A stretch of 64,000 nucleotides of DNA. Source: Casuarius casuarius (taxonomy: Eukaryota; Chordata; Aves; Casuariiformes; Casuariidae). The stretch is from the NCBI GenBank assembly GCA_003342895.1, contig PTFA01000086.1, forward strand, positions 1,737,804-1,801,803, read 5' to 3'. A program made the translations under genes and the position numbers. Every line of letters starts with the position of its first letter. Position 1 is the first letter of the stretch. The notes beneath the pieces are model-generated. The model ran no database searches and was not told the origin of the DNA. It was given only the letters and a program-made list of their open reading frames with translations. This document shows positions 36,101-47,520 of this stretch, in pieces.

Positions 36101-38590
36101 TTAGGACTGAGAGTATTGAATCAGTGGCTTGATCGAAAATCTGCCAAGCAGTGGTCAGCTAGTGGCGGAGCCACCACTCCTCCTTCTCCTGTCATTTCTC
36201 GACCTTTGGTTCCCAGGGTCTGGCTGGGTGGGAGATACCAGACCCAGTGGGCCTGAGGGGGCTTTTGGAAAGGTCCCACTGAGGTCAGTAGCCAGAGCTA
36301 TTTGCATGATCAAGGGCTTACGAAAACAAGGGAGAGAAGTTGGAGAAATGTAAGGAGAGCTGGCGGTTTAATTTTTGTGTTACCTGTAGCCTTGATATTT
36401 TGTCATTTATGTGGGTAAATGTGTCAGGAGTTGGGTAAATGTGTTGAAATTAGCTACATGGTTACAGAAGAGTGAGATGTGAGCCAGTTCTGCAATAACT
36501 CCATTCCCCCCACTGCTGGTGTTTCTCCTTGACATGAAGAGATAAAACATAGTTGCCTCCAGGTCCAGTCAGACCTTACCACCTTCTGACAGCTCTGATT
36601 GCTGGATTTACCACGCTATTTTTGTTAGAAAATACGATTTCCCTTAAAACACCCTTCTGCAGACGGATGGCTCAGGAATGAACACGCGCTCTGATTTCCA
36701 AGTGGCTGTCCTGAGCCACACGGCTAGGAGCGATAACTTGATCGCCAGTTCAGGCTAAGCCCTCCTTGCTCATCTTCAGGCTCCGAGTGCCTAGTAAAGT
36801 CAAGTGTAGTGACACTGTGATCTAAATGCCACATTGAAAATTCAAGTGTCTTTTAAGGGATATAATTCAGGCAAAAAGAATTGGGCTCTGATCTTTACAT
36901 ATTTTTCTAACTTAATGCCTGTAAAAAGTTATGAATAGTTGTATGATGACATAAAACTATACAGGTTGTAGCATTTTTATCTGTGAAAACTAATAACTGG
37001 AAAGGTCTCTATTCAGATNAACTACCTTGAAACACTCAAATATCTGCATCCTGCTTCCTTTAGGATAATCCCTACAGCTTTGTAACAGATTGGAAGCAGT
37101 GGGAATTAGTTTGAGTAAAGCCTGAGTAAAAACTTTAGCCGTGATTTTATCCAGTTATTGTTTTCTGCTTCCTCGTGCTGATCATCAGAGCCATAAGTGA
37201 GCTTCGTCCCTGACCAGACACTGTGCTGGGCACACATCTGGAGCCGGAGTGCTCCGGGAGGCATCCTGCTTGTTTGTTACAGCTGGGCTTGAAAAACACA
37301 TTCAAGCCAAAAGGATCTCAGGGTTTGACCCAAACTTATTATCTATAATTCGACCCATGGAATTTCTGTATATCCTGAAGCCTTGGAATTTTAATCTAAC
37401 AGTTTACATGTTTAAAGATGAGAGCTTTTGGTTGCATACTGTAGCTGCTCAGTAGATGACTATAAATCTAAGCAAATTGCTAAAGACTGAAACTCCAGAA
37501 GGCAGGAGGAATGATGCAAACAGAAGGTCCTGTTCTGACTCAGTCACTTACCAACTTGTGTTACATTTTTATTGCAGGTCAAAAGTCGTCAGAGTATGCA
37601 AATTTAAAAAAAAAGGTTCTTGTTTTGGAAAAATACACCATTTTAGTATTTATAATTACACACTAAGGGGCTTTTATGCTCAGCCTAATTTATCTTGGAT
37701 TTTTGCATAATTTGAACTAAAAGTGGCAATATATGTAGAGCTCATTTATTCAAATTATACAGGGTTAGTGTTTTCCCTCTCTTGAACATGGTGTGCATTT
37801 TGGGATAAGTGCCAGATTCAAGGAGAGAGGAGGAGTATAAAAAGAAGAGACTGAAACAAGACTGAAGAGATACTTATTCCACTTTTGAAATGGCTTCCAA
37901 CCCCTTGTGAAAAATTAGATGTGTAAGTTTAATCCTCTACCATTTGTAAGACAAATATATTGTCTGCAGATTTCAATAAATCCAACTAACATTTGCAGGA
38001 TTACTCGTGCCATCTAGGGTATATAGAAAATCGCTATTCTGGCCTGCACAATTTGATAGAAGCAGGCTTTTCTGCATCCTTAGACATTAAGTCTTCTCCT
38101 TTCACCTGTCATTCTTTAAAATGACAGATGTCAAATTTATTAGCTTAAGAATTGACCTATGTTGGCTGTGTGCATGATGTTATAGATTTTACTTTAAGGA
38201 TTACTCACTGGGAATCCTGTTGTAAATAATCTTGTAAATAGATCTTATCATCCATCACAATTCAGGCAAAACATGTTTACAATGTGGTTATCCAGTAAAT
38301 GAAGTGCTTTGTATTCAGTTTTGCACCATGCTAATGAACATTTAAAATGGTTCAATTAAAGGTATGAAACTCCTGCTAAACTAAAATCTCTAATGAAGCA
38401 GAACTACTGTGCCAGATAGTATGGTTTCGGTCCTTAAAGGAAGGCATCTATAAGGCAGTCTTTAAAAGACTTAATTATTCCCTGAAATAAAGGATAGAAT
38501 CTTCTCTTGAAGTTGTTCTGTCCCCTCAAGTGCAAAATGCAATCTTGCCTAACTTACTGTAGGTAATTTTGGGGGGCCTTTTGGACAAGC
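33183..38590. other. Non-coding stretch, about 5.4 kb
   Basis: Largely AT-rich. There is a poly-T tract at 34340-34353 and an ambiguous base at 37019. A small GC patch near 33.2 kb and another near 35.85 kb keep frames of 60-95 codons open. No exon is convincing. Confidence 0.5.
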
Positions 38591-39145
38591 ATGTCTAGTG
38601 AGCAAACGGAAATGGTCCCCTTGGGTCCACCAGCACGGCGGTGCACGACAGGGCACGGGGGAAGCAGGTTCTGGAGATTTCTTCCTAGTGCAAACCTGGG
38701 GGCAGAACATTTTCATATATTTTGGGACCTTAACGATGTATACTTAAAATGTGAATTTGCCCTCTTCTCCTGGAGCAAGTCAGCATTCATCCATCAAGTA
38801 CAGCATCAGTTTGTACCAACAGGGCGATCTACTCGGAAACCCAGAAAAAGCACATCCCATCAGCCCATAAAAGAGCACTTGGGCTTCTGTGGGCACAACA
38901 CAGGTCTCGTAAAGGGAGTCATTTTTGCGAGCCTAAGTTTGGAAAATGTGCTTCTAAAAGCAGTGACAGCTGCAGCCCAGATGTGCCCTGGCCGCTCGAG
39001 CGCCCTGCTGCCCGCCTGTGCCCCGCACCCCGTGCTGGCGGCACTGCCCGGCCTGCCGCAGCCCCAGCGAGTCTTCAGGCGTCCTGCTAACTGCCACGTG
39101 CTGCTCCTTTCCGGGACCTGGCGTTATCCGCAGCCTTGCTCGTGA
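38591..39145 (+). other. 184-codon open frame, coding status doubtful
   Basis: An ATG frame runs for 184 codons. Unlike most long frames here, its first 120 codons lie in sequence that is not especially GC-rich, which makes it mildly unusual. The last third enters a CpG-rich patch (about 38.96-39.33 kb). I recognise no domain, signal peptide or membrane segment. No acceptor supports the start and no neighbour supports a gene, so I list it as an open frame and not as a protein. Confidence 0.15.
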
Positions 39146-40999
39146 TGACCGAATTGTCCTCGAAATACAAAGTGTAGCCGTCGGTACTGTGTCTTTTATG
39201 TAAAACAGCAGCGTAAGCTTTCAGCTGGCGAGTCCTGGCCTGGGCTCGCGTGCCCGTTTCCTCCTGCGCTTCCAGGTCGCGAACCCAGCGGGGTCCCAAG
39301 CCCGTGTTCGGGAACGGCTGGCTTAGCACAGCTACGCGACTTCACTGCCAGGCTCCAGTGAAGTGCTGTGATTAGCAGCATCTATTTGTCTTTTCTAATA
39401 ATACATTTGTTACGGAAAGAACTGAAGCTGATCTTCCGCTCCTTCCGAAACAAAGACGTAATGTTCCTGCTGTAATGAGATGGCCTCAAGGAACTAGTAA
39501 TAGGAGAGAAAAAGAAAGAAAGCAGGCAGTCACTTTTTAAGACATCAAATACTAGACCGTGCTGTACAGAAAATCTTTTAGCAGCCCCTGCTGAACTTGT
39601 TTCATGTTCGTGATGGGCCACACTGTCATCCCAGGGAAGTCTGCAGAAAACTCGCATTAGCAAGTCGCTTTGGTGCTGCTGCACGATGAGGAACGTACCT
39701 ACGCGTGTTCTGCTTGGAGCTATTCTTTCGCTGGGGCTTGAAGGAGAGTGTCGCTGATTCCACGTGTAAAATATGAGCTCGCGCTGCTACTCTTCCCAAA
39801 TGCTAATGCACAGCTGTGGAGTTCGGGGAGCCCGGAGCTGACTCACCCTGCAGCACGGCAGACTCACAAAGCCGACGGGGAGGAGGGGCAGTGCAGAATA
39901 GCTCTTTCAGGAATTAAAAGAACTTCTAAACCCCGAGTATTACTATTCCATTACAGTATTTCTTTCATTGAAAAGTTTGTTTTTTAATGACCCCTAATTG
40001 ATTTTTATTTTGTTTTTTCTTTTCGCTTTGCTTTGTTTCAGCATAAAATCTATGTCACTCTGCCTCAGCCTGCCAGAGTCTTTTGTCTGATGTTGCAAAC
40101 AAATCCAGCCAAACATTAAGATTCATAAGGGGGATGGGGGAAGCACAGCTTCTTAAAGCCACATCAAGTCTGTTAGAGACAAAACATTTAATTTAAATGG
40201 TAGAAACTAACACAAAGCCGCTTCAAACCTAGTAAGCAGAGTTAGCTAAGTAAAAACACATGTTCATCTGACATTTGTTTTCATGACAATTAGAAGCAAC
40301 TAGTTTTCAGCTAACGTTCTTGTTCATCCCTCGGAGGCTTCGGCTAACACGTTAAGCCAGAATCGCTGCCGAACAGGTGCCGATTGGAACGGGATAGGTA
40401 ACTACAGGCAACTTTGTAGTATGCAGGACAAATAACCTAAATCTGGTTCAGGCACATACAGAATCCTATATTCAATGAGTCAAGCAAGAGAGGAACACAA
40501 AATGCTTTCATTTTTACGTTGTTTTGACCTCGATGTATGTTTTGCTCTAATTTACGTTGCACGCTCTGGTCGCTCTGAGCACATGAATGTGTCTCATTCA
40601 TTTGTGGAGCATATAGTTTTTCCCCTGTTGGAAGACAAAGCCCTGTGACAGCTTGTAAAGACGAGAACAGGTTTTAACTCTGTGTCATTAGATGGATTGG
40701 GTTTGGTTGCAATGGTTTTAAAGTCAGCCCAGAGCCACTGGGAGGATTAACTTGTCAATATTTTCTTCCTACCTTTTATTCTTTCTCTTAGCCAAGAAGC
40801 AAATTCTAGCTTTATTAAACTCAGTTTCAGGACTGATTTAAACAGGGACAAGCTTTCACCTACAGTTAGAGACAATGCAGTGGTTTTAAAAGGGCAGATG
40901 GGTGTCCGACACACTGTGCTCACTGCGGAGGGGTAACGCAAGGAGCGTGTCCGTTCAGTGTGCTTAACATATATGCTACTCGCAGGCTTCTAGCTTGGC
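39146..40999. other. Non-coding stretch
   Basis: The tail of a CpG-rich patch extends to about 39.33 kb, then AT-rich sequence follows without supported genes. Confidence 0.5.
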
Positions 41000-41599
41000 G
41001 TGACCGTGAAAGGACGACACAACCCAGACTGCCTCGAAGCGTTTCAGCAGGCTTTTCCAGCAAACTTGAAATTTGCTGCTCCAGGAAGAAGGGGCCACAG
41101 TTTGGCCAAGGCCAGGCCGCTTTTCTGGCGCTCCGGGGTGGAACTGGGTCAAGGAGACAAGGGGCAAGGAGCAAGCTTGGGCTTGCTACTCCTGCTGTTG
41201 TGGGTACCTAAAAAGACTAGGACATGGGCTGTTGGCAGGAATGCCAACACATTCACACCCCGGTCCATCCTGGGGTGGAGCAGCACCGACCTGCCTTCCC
41301 GCTGGCGTGACACAGGCGCAATCCCGCAGACTGTTTTGCCTGGTGTGAAACCCATTCCCTCCTCTTGCCTTCGGCAGCTGTGTGCCTTGCCGATGCCTGC
41401 CATCGGTCCGAGGTGGGGTGACGTGGTAAGGGTCTATCGGCTAGATAAGGGTTACCAGGTTGTGTTGCAGCACACACGAAATGGGGAGAAGTCGCTGGGA
41501 AAATTAACAGAAATTGTATTAGCGCCTCTGAATCCAATTTTCAGAACTACAAAAGGCAAACACTGCCGTTGCTATCAGTGGATTTGTGCTAGTAGGTGA
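41000..41599 (+). other. 199-codon open frame, probably non-coding
   Basis: The frame is open from ATG at 41000 to TAG at 41597, with a donor-like GTGAGA immediately after the stop. Overlapping frames of 84-94 codons are open in the same interval on the minus strand and in another plus phase, so openness is not specific. A short Leu-rich run lies near residue 62. No domain is recognised. Confidence 0.12.
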
Positions 41600-44164
41600 G
41601 ATTTTCAAGATGTCCACGTGGCCTATTATAATTAGCCAATTAATGATTGTTACTACCTTTTTTTTTTTAAACAGGTTCCTAAAAGAAAGACAGGAGTAAT
41701 CTTAAAACTCTTGCTAATGAGTTAGGCAGTCCACAGAGACGCATCCTGGGCTTGATTTACTTCAGTTGTACAATGGGTTCGTACATGATGAAGAGCACAA
41801 ATGGTGCCATTTTACAAACCCTCAATGGATATAGCCTGCATTAAGTGGATATATGTGTGACTTTCACGTTCATTAAAGCCCAGCAAAAGTCTTGGCTTAC
41901 TGCAGTCTTCAAAAATACCACTTCAGCACCCATATATGCTCGTGGCATACATGCATCTGTTTGCAGAGTTGGGCTTTCTCCCACAGAGCATTAAAATACT
42001 ATACAAGAAAGTCACGGTTTTCCTGTTCTTACAGTGGGTACGGCAGGGCTTCTGCTAGCGCAGCTGTTGGGTGAGGACCGTACCCCTTCACTTTGCTTTC
42101 CAGGCAAACCCGTCCTAATTTGCACTAGGTTAGCCGCTGCCGTGCCTCCACGGTGGAAGTCTGCATTTGCAACAGTGTGGATAAAGCTGATCGCGAGGGT
42201 TCCCAGCCAGCAAGGCATATGTTGCCAGTGAGGCAGGAGGTGGGAAAATGGGCGAGGTGTCCAAGGAAATAAGCTCCTCTGGACTGGAATCAGCTCTGCG
42301 CCAGGCTGGCTAGGGAGGCAGGAGCAGCCTGAAGGGAGCTCGAGGAGGGACCAGCGCAGGGAGGGGAGGAGCTGGGCACACAACACTGACGATATTCTCA
42401 AATGATGCTCAGGTATGAGAAGACAAGGAACCATAGCTCTCAAGACCTTCATCCCAAAGTAAGGTGGTTTACACAGAGATGTCATGCTAGTAAAACTATG
42501 CTAATGAGTTTTACTTTATGTAATAAAATAGGTAAAACCTGTGCTAGGAGTAGATGATTGAGCGATGGTGTCATAAATGGATTTAGTGCCAGTATAATTA
42601 CACACACAGCGAAGGCTCTCCGGCGTGATTCGTATTTTATATTGCTCCAGCAATTGCTCTCCCAATGCCCTGACCAGCTCTCACACAGTGCTTCAAAGTG
42701 CTTTGTTTTTGATTTTGTTATTCTTGCTTCTCCTCAGTGACGTGTGCATATATACACATTATATATATTATATATTTAAATACAGTAGTAAGTGGTAATT
42801 TTGCTTCTAGCAAAAGAAGAGCGTCTGGTGCTACCAGCACGGGCCATGTCTCTGCCGGGAGGGGTTTGCCACCGCAGCTGGAGCAGCCCAGCTCCCCGGC
42901 GAGCCGGTGCTCCGCGCCCCAGCGTTACACCAGCGGAGAATCGGCCCCTCCATGCCGCCTTACGGAACGGGCAAAACGCTTCAGATCGGCCAGGACGAGA
43001 GCTGGTATGCACCAATGCTGTGCATCGTTACTAACTACTGTTATTATGCTATTAAATTATGCCTTTTATCTGATGAGTCCAAGTAGTTTATGAACAATGA
43101 ATTATGCCCTCACAACATCACTGTGAATCTCTTAAATAGCTGAGATAAGATAATGCAAAAGAGGGAAGCTTTATGTCAACTCTATGCTTTCTAAACAAGT
43201 TGCAGTGACTTGTGCATCATGGGTGCAAAAACACTGCCTGAATGCTTCTTCTCCACCAATGCTATATTTTGTGCATATGATTTTGATTTAATTTCACTTA
43301 CTTCTGAAGTCTATTAAACCAATTGTCTTAATCTCACTTACCCTGCAATGTATTTGCTCTGTGTAATAACAGTATTAATAAAAATCCCTCTATAAACACA
43401 CGCCAGCTGGAGCAAGCACCACAAGAACAGCGAGAAGCGCCCCACATGCACAGCATTACCCACGTCCTTTCTATTGCAGATAAACATTTTGTCTGGTCCT
43501 CCTCAGGAACGCCTTCTCCTGGACACCCTGCTCTCTCCCCGTGCCCTGTACGAGCCAGCAGCTGCGGCAGCTCAGGCAGTTTTCATCCTGCTCCCCAGCC
43601 CACGGGGAAGGGGAAATTTCGCTTGCCCTCCCCGTTTCTCTGTGTTCAGCCAGAGGTGATAATCCCGGCGGAATGCTGCGTTTAGCACTTGTCAGGTATA
43701 TGGTAATTGCTGCATTCCCGGGGGATTAAATCTGTGGAATCTAATTACAGCGGAGTGAAGCCTCCCTATAAGAGAGGAGCTCTGCTGTGGAAGAGGAGTG
43801 AAAGTCTACGTTGGAGTAATAGGGAGCTGAGGCATGATGAGGGCTTTGCGTCTTTCCTACCGAACATCAGCAGCCTTCGTGCCTGTTCTTCGGTTGGGGA
43901 TGAGCACGGACTCGGCGTTACCAGCTACGCGAGCAGCCAGTTCAAGGAGAGATGCTATAAGTAGCGCTAAGCTTTGGCTAGCGTCCTCGTAAGGGTCCGT
44001 TAGTCTCCAGACAGAGCAGACATGTACTGGGGCCTGAAAGATCAGGCAGGACAGGCTGGAGCCGGCTGAACGGGTGCCGAGCCTCAGCCGGCCATCAGCG
44101 CTTTGAGCAGCGGGTCCCCATCCCGCGTCCGCAGGCACTGTCTCCCGTGAAGCTGCCTCCCAGC
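41600..44164. other. Non-coding stretch with two GC islets
   Basis: CpG-rich patches occur at about 42.82-43.0 and 43.97-44.16 kb, and an AT microsatellite at 42.75 kb. No exon is supported. Confidence 0.45.
42745..42781. repeat. (TA)n-rich microsatellite
   Basis: Interrupted TA dinucleotides with ACA variants extend over about 37 bases. Confidence 0.8.
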
Positions 44165-44245
44165 TTCTGCTGGAAGGTTGTTCCAGATTGCCCTGACGGT
44201 TAGGAGCTTCTTTCCTCTTTCTCCTCAGATATGTCTGTCGTGATC
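44165..44245 (-). repeat. CR1-like LINE fragment (3' region, antisense)
   Basis: The plus-strand order 'ggttgttccagattgccctgacggttaggagcttctttcct' (44177 onward, read in parts) resembles the antisense of the CR1 3' region. There a phrase like 'ctgttccagtgcctcaccaccctcacagtaaagaatttcttcctaat' is typical. That puts the element on the minus strand. Only about 80 bases are recognisable and the usual terminal ATTCTATGA repeats are absent, so it is old or truncated on both sides. Confidence 0.5.
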
Positions 44246-44388
44246 GGTTTTATCTCTGTTCTTGGAACAACTCTGGATTGGGTTTAATGGTATGCCTTCT
44301 TGTGTGTACGTTTACCCTTGCATTTAAGTTGGGCAGTAGCTCTTGGATTTGGCCTTGCTAGTGAGGTTTTTCATTCCTTGAATAATAT

Positions 44389-44458
44389 GGATGCAATCCA
44401 AAACCCACTGAAGTCAACTGGAATTTTACAATTGACTTGTAAGGCTCAAATCAAACGC
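44389..44458. repeat. Old palindromic sauropsid repeat-like segment
   Basis: 'ggatgcaatcca...cccactgaagtcaactgg...caattgacttgtaaggctcaaatc' has the internal symmetry (GAAGTCAA / TTGACTT) and flanks of the familiar 'ccattgaagtcaatgg...cattgacttcaatggg' element of sauropsid genomes. Diverged; identification from memory. Confidence 0.45.
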
Positions 44459-45349
44459 TGTTTTACTAAACTAGATTGCAGTATGCATCTACATGCACAC
44501 ACATATACGTATATATGTACACACAGATTATATCATGGATTATCTAAAACTCAGCCTCAAGTGTTACAAATACGGCAACTAGAAGCATTTTAATTAATTT
44601 CAATTTGAAGCCAGTAGAGCACATTGCAGAGGAGGAGAATAAAATTCAGAAGTACTTAATACAAATACGCTGATCTATAAATGAAATGAGGGAGACAGGA
44701 AGAGGTTTGTTTATAAGAGGAAAGCTCTCACTGCATATACATAGATGAAGTGTGTTATGTCAAGATACCAAGCGAGAGTCTTGCTCTATTTTATAAAGAT
44801 CAAAAACGAACAGATGCGCTGCAAACTCATATACTCAAAAACATATAAGCTGTTTTGTTGCATTGAGTTTTCCAGTAGATAATTATATTCTGAGAGGGGA
44901 GAAAAAATATAACATCTCAGTGCCTCAAAACAGAGCATTTTGCAATTGCATGTCTGCATATCCTAAGGAAGGGCTCTGTCTTCCAATTAACGAACCCTAA
45001 TATTTATTCTGAAAACATGAGTTTCGAGGAGACGAGTTTCTTCTCTGCTCGCAAGCTACACCTGCTCGCTCTGTAACCGACACAGTGCAAGCGGAAAGAT
45101 TTAAAAAACGTACTGCATGTCTGTATTATGTGTGTAATGCTATGAAGATGGTATTGCCAAACTAAAGTATTGGAGAGAAATTAATCAGACTGACTTGCAA
45201 AACCTTGGGTTTTATTTAAAACCGTGGGTCCATTTTATTTGTGTGTCATTTCTGAGACTTTACGTCGTCCCAGTTTGTACTTTCAAGCTTTTGTTTGCAT
45301 TCAGAAGGGCTAAAAGAAATAAAGAAATAACTTAGAGGAAGTACTTACG

Positions 45350-45373
45350 GTTCTCATGGAAACACATGAGAAC
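45350..45373. repeat. 9-bp perfect hairpin
   Basis: GTTCTCATG (45350-45358) and CATGAGAAC (45365-45373) are exact reverse complements around a 6-base loop. Confidence 0.8.
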
Positions 45374-45574
45374 ATTTCTGCCTCCCAGAACTGGATCTTA
45401 AAAAAAACATAATACTGTAAGGCTAGCATTGACACACTACACAAAACATCAATTCTGTTGTCTTTGAGTATTATTTATAAAATAAAGAAATGCATAAGCA
45501 GTTCTACAATGAAAGTATTCAAAAAACGCTCTATAAAATTTATTAAAATATTTTAAGAATAAAGAAAACATGCA

Positions 45575-45690
45575 GCTGAGAATTAGGAGACCTGATCTCT
45601 TTTATGAGCTCAGCCAGTGGTTTTCCGTATGACTCAGTTTCAGCAGTTCTTCACATCTTCAGTTTCTGCATATTTAAATGTGAATATTTA
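45575..45690 (+). repeat. Possible tRNA-headed CORE-SINE relic
   Basis: 'attaggagacctgatctctt', then 'gagctcagccagtggttttccgtatgac', then 'cacatcttcagtttctgcat' follow the order of a sauropsid CORE-SINE ('ggagacctgggttctattcccagctctgccactgacttgctgtgtgacc...'). Each part is weak; the order is the main argument. Confidence 0.3.
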
Positions 45691-45954
45691 TTGAACAAGA
45701 AATTGCAGTGTTTAATAAGTGAATTCTTAAAAATGGTCTGAAATTCTTCAGTGGAGGTCATATTCCTGTGTAGAATATTAAACAGTATTAGTAATGTTTT
45801 GGCTAAGAAGGCAGTAAGTCTTGTAATCTGTTTTTAAAAATTGTCTTCCATTTATAGTATTGGTTTTTTTTGCAAAATGCATAGATTAGGATTTGGAAAT
45901 GTAACTGCCCAGGACGTGTATAGCCTAGTAGAGACATCTCCCCGCCAAGGAAAT

Positions 45955-46065
45955 GATTTCTAGCTATGCCACTGATTCCCTTTCTCATTTGGGGTAAAAT
46001 GTATCTGATGCTTGATAGTTTCCCCAAAGATAAATAGGGAATATTAATTCTTCCTATCCTTTCTG
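45955..46065 (+). repeat. CORE/MIR-like SINE relic
   Basis: 'tagctatgccactgattccc' followed by 'tagtttccccaaagataaatagggaatattaattcttcct' parallels the MIR-type order 'ctctgccactgacc...cctcagtttccccatctgtaaaatggggataataatacttcct'. Plus orientation, strongly diverged. Confidence 0.5.
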
Positions 46066-46859
46066 AAAATTACTTTGTTCAGATTTGGGAAATGTTGAGA
46101 ATGAAATATTCTTTACTTGCTTCTTTGAAAAAAAAAAAAGAAAGTGGCCGACCCTGACATACATGTCAGCTAATCAGCACAAATAATTTTATGTCTATTT
46201 GCTCTATCCTCTTTTTGTTATTTTATTCTATCTTTCTTCATTTTGCCTGTATATATTTGGAACATCATTTTGATATGCAGTAGTGTCCTTTTGTGGTTTC
46301 CTTGTTCATATTTTCTCTTTTGTATTTTCCTGTGGTCATCCTCCACATTCATTACAGCGTAGAATAATTTTAGACAAGAGGATATGCACAAAGCAAAAAT
46401 GTTAGTTCATACAAAGGCAGAAAAGCAGGAACATGTAACAACCCAATCTCCATTTGTACATAGCTGCAATTACAATTGTATTCACCTAAGATTTCCTATG
46501 CTTCTCCGCTGAGTTTTTGCATGCTATTTCTGAGCTATTGCGGTCTACCCTAGAAGTGGCTGCACTTATCTCAGTCAAAAATTCACATTACATTTTTGAA
46601 AAACTGGTTGAGTTTTGCTCATATTTATTTAGTCTTTAGGCAGAGTTTGAGTGCAAAAAAACCTGAAGAGCTGCAGAGGTAGCCTGGTATCTGTAAAGTG
46701 TAAAGGGTTGCTTTGCCACAAAAAATGTCTGTGTAAACATATAGAAAGCTCTTTGTGGTTCTGCCTGTCAGCTAATATAAAATCATTTGCCCTCGAGAGT
46801 CAGCTGGGAGAGAAAGTGTTAAATCTGGCTAGGGCGAAGGGAGTATCCTGAAGGTGAGA

Positions 46860-47520
46860 AGCAAGTTGTGAGGGGTTGGACGTTGGACGGGGTGGCTGGG
46901 GGTAACATGGAGCTTTGCCCTCGCGGAGGTGTTGCAGCGGCCGTTTTAACCCCGCGCAACGTTGGGACTGGCACCGGGGCAGCCGGCCCTGCCGTGAAAT
47001 CGCAGGTTTTAGGGAAGGCGGCAATGCCAAAAGGCGTGCTCTCCACCAGCTTCGGTGCTACAAACCAGCCCCATCTCCCTCATGGCTCCGCTATAAGGTT
47101 TTGTATATTATCAACGTGCCCCCGCCTGCTCCTGGGCTCCCGGCGGTGGCAAGGGGCTCTCCCAGGACAGCCAGCCGCCCGGCTCCACGCAGCGCCTGCG
47201 GCTGCCTCTGCCCCTCCGGCCACCTCTGCTCCTCCCGCGAGGCTCGCGCTCATTTCCAGTATTCCCTTTTATAGACGCGTTTTCCTGATAGTTATTTATC
47301 TGACTCATCCTCTGCAGGTAACAGACTCGGTGTTGCCAGCTACAGAAACCCTGCGGGGCGTTAGCCAGGGCCGGACGCCGGGGGCCTCGGGCTCCTCCGG
47401 GACCCGAGACGCGGCAAGCGCAGCGAGGCCTCCCGGGGAGCAGCGCCGAGCCGCGCGCCTAACGCCGACACACCTCCCGCTTGCGTCCTGCGCCCTGTGC
47501 TTCTCCACGGAGGTCAAATT
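46860..47520. other. CpG-rich islet 12 with a 245-codon open frame
   Basis: A strong GC/CpG block contains the longest open frame of the window (plus 46868-47605). The frame's residues are dominated by Ala, Pro, Arg, Gly and Ser, and frames are also open on the minus strand, so composition explains it. No domain is recognisable. It may be a CpG-island promoter: sequence around 47262-47330 is a short AT-rich interruption that includes a splice-like CTGCAG/GTAACA. Confidence 0.4.

Larger units (their letters stand above)
44246..46849. other. Non-coding AT-rich stretch
   Basis: It holds the repeat relics and the hairpin listed separately, plus an alternating purine-pyrimidine block (ACACATATACGTATATATGTACACA type) at 44.49-44.53 kb. 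No gene is supported. Confidence 0.5.

Noticed and set aside
41000..41599. 199-codon frame as a protein gene
   Set aside because: Overlapping long frames in other phases and on the other strand; no domain.
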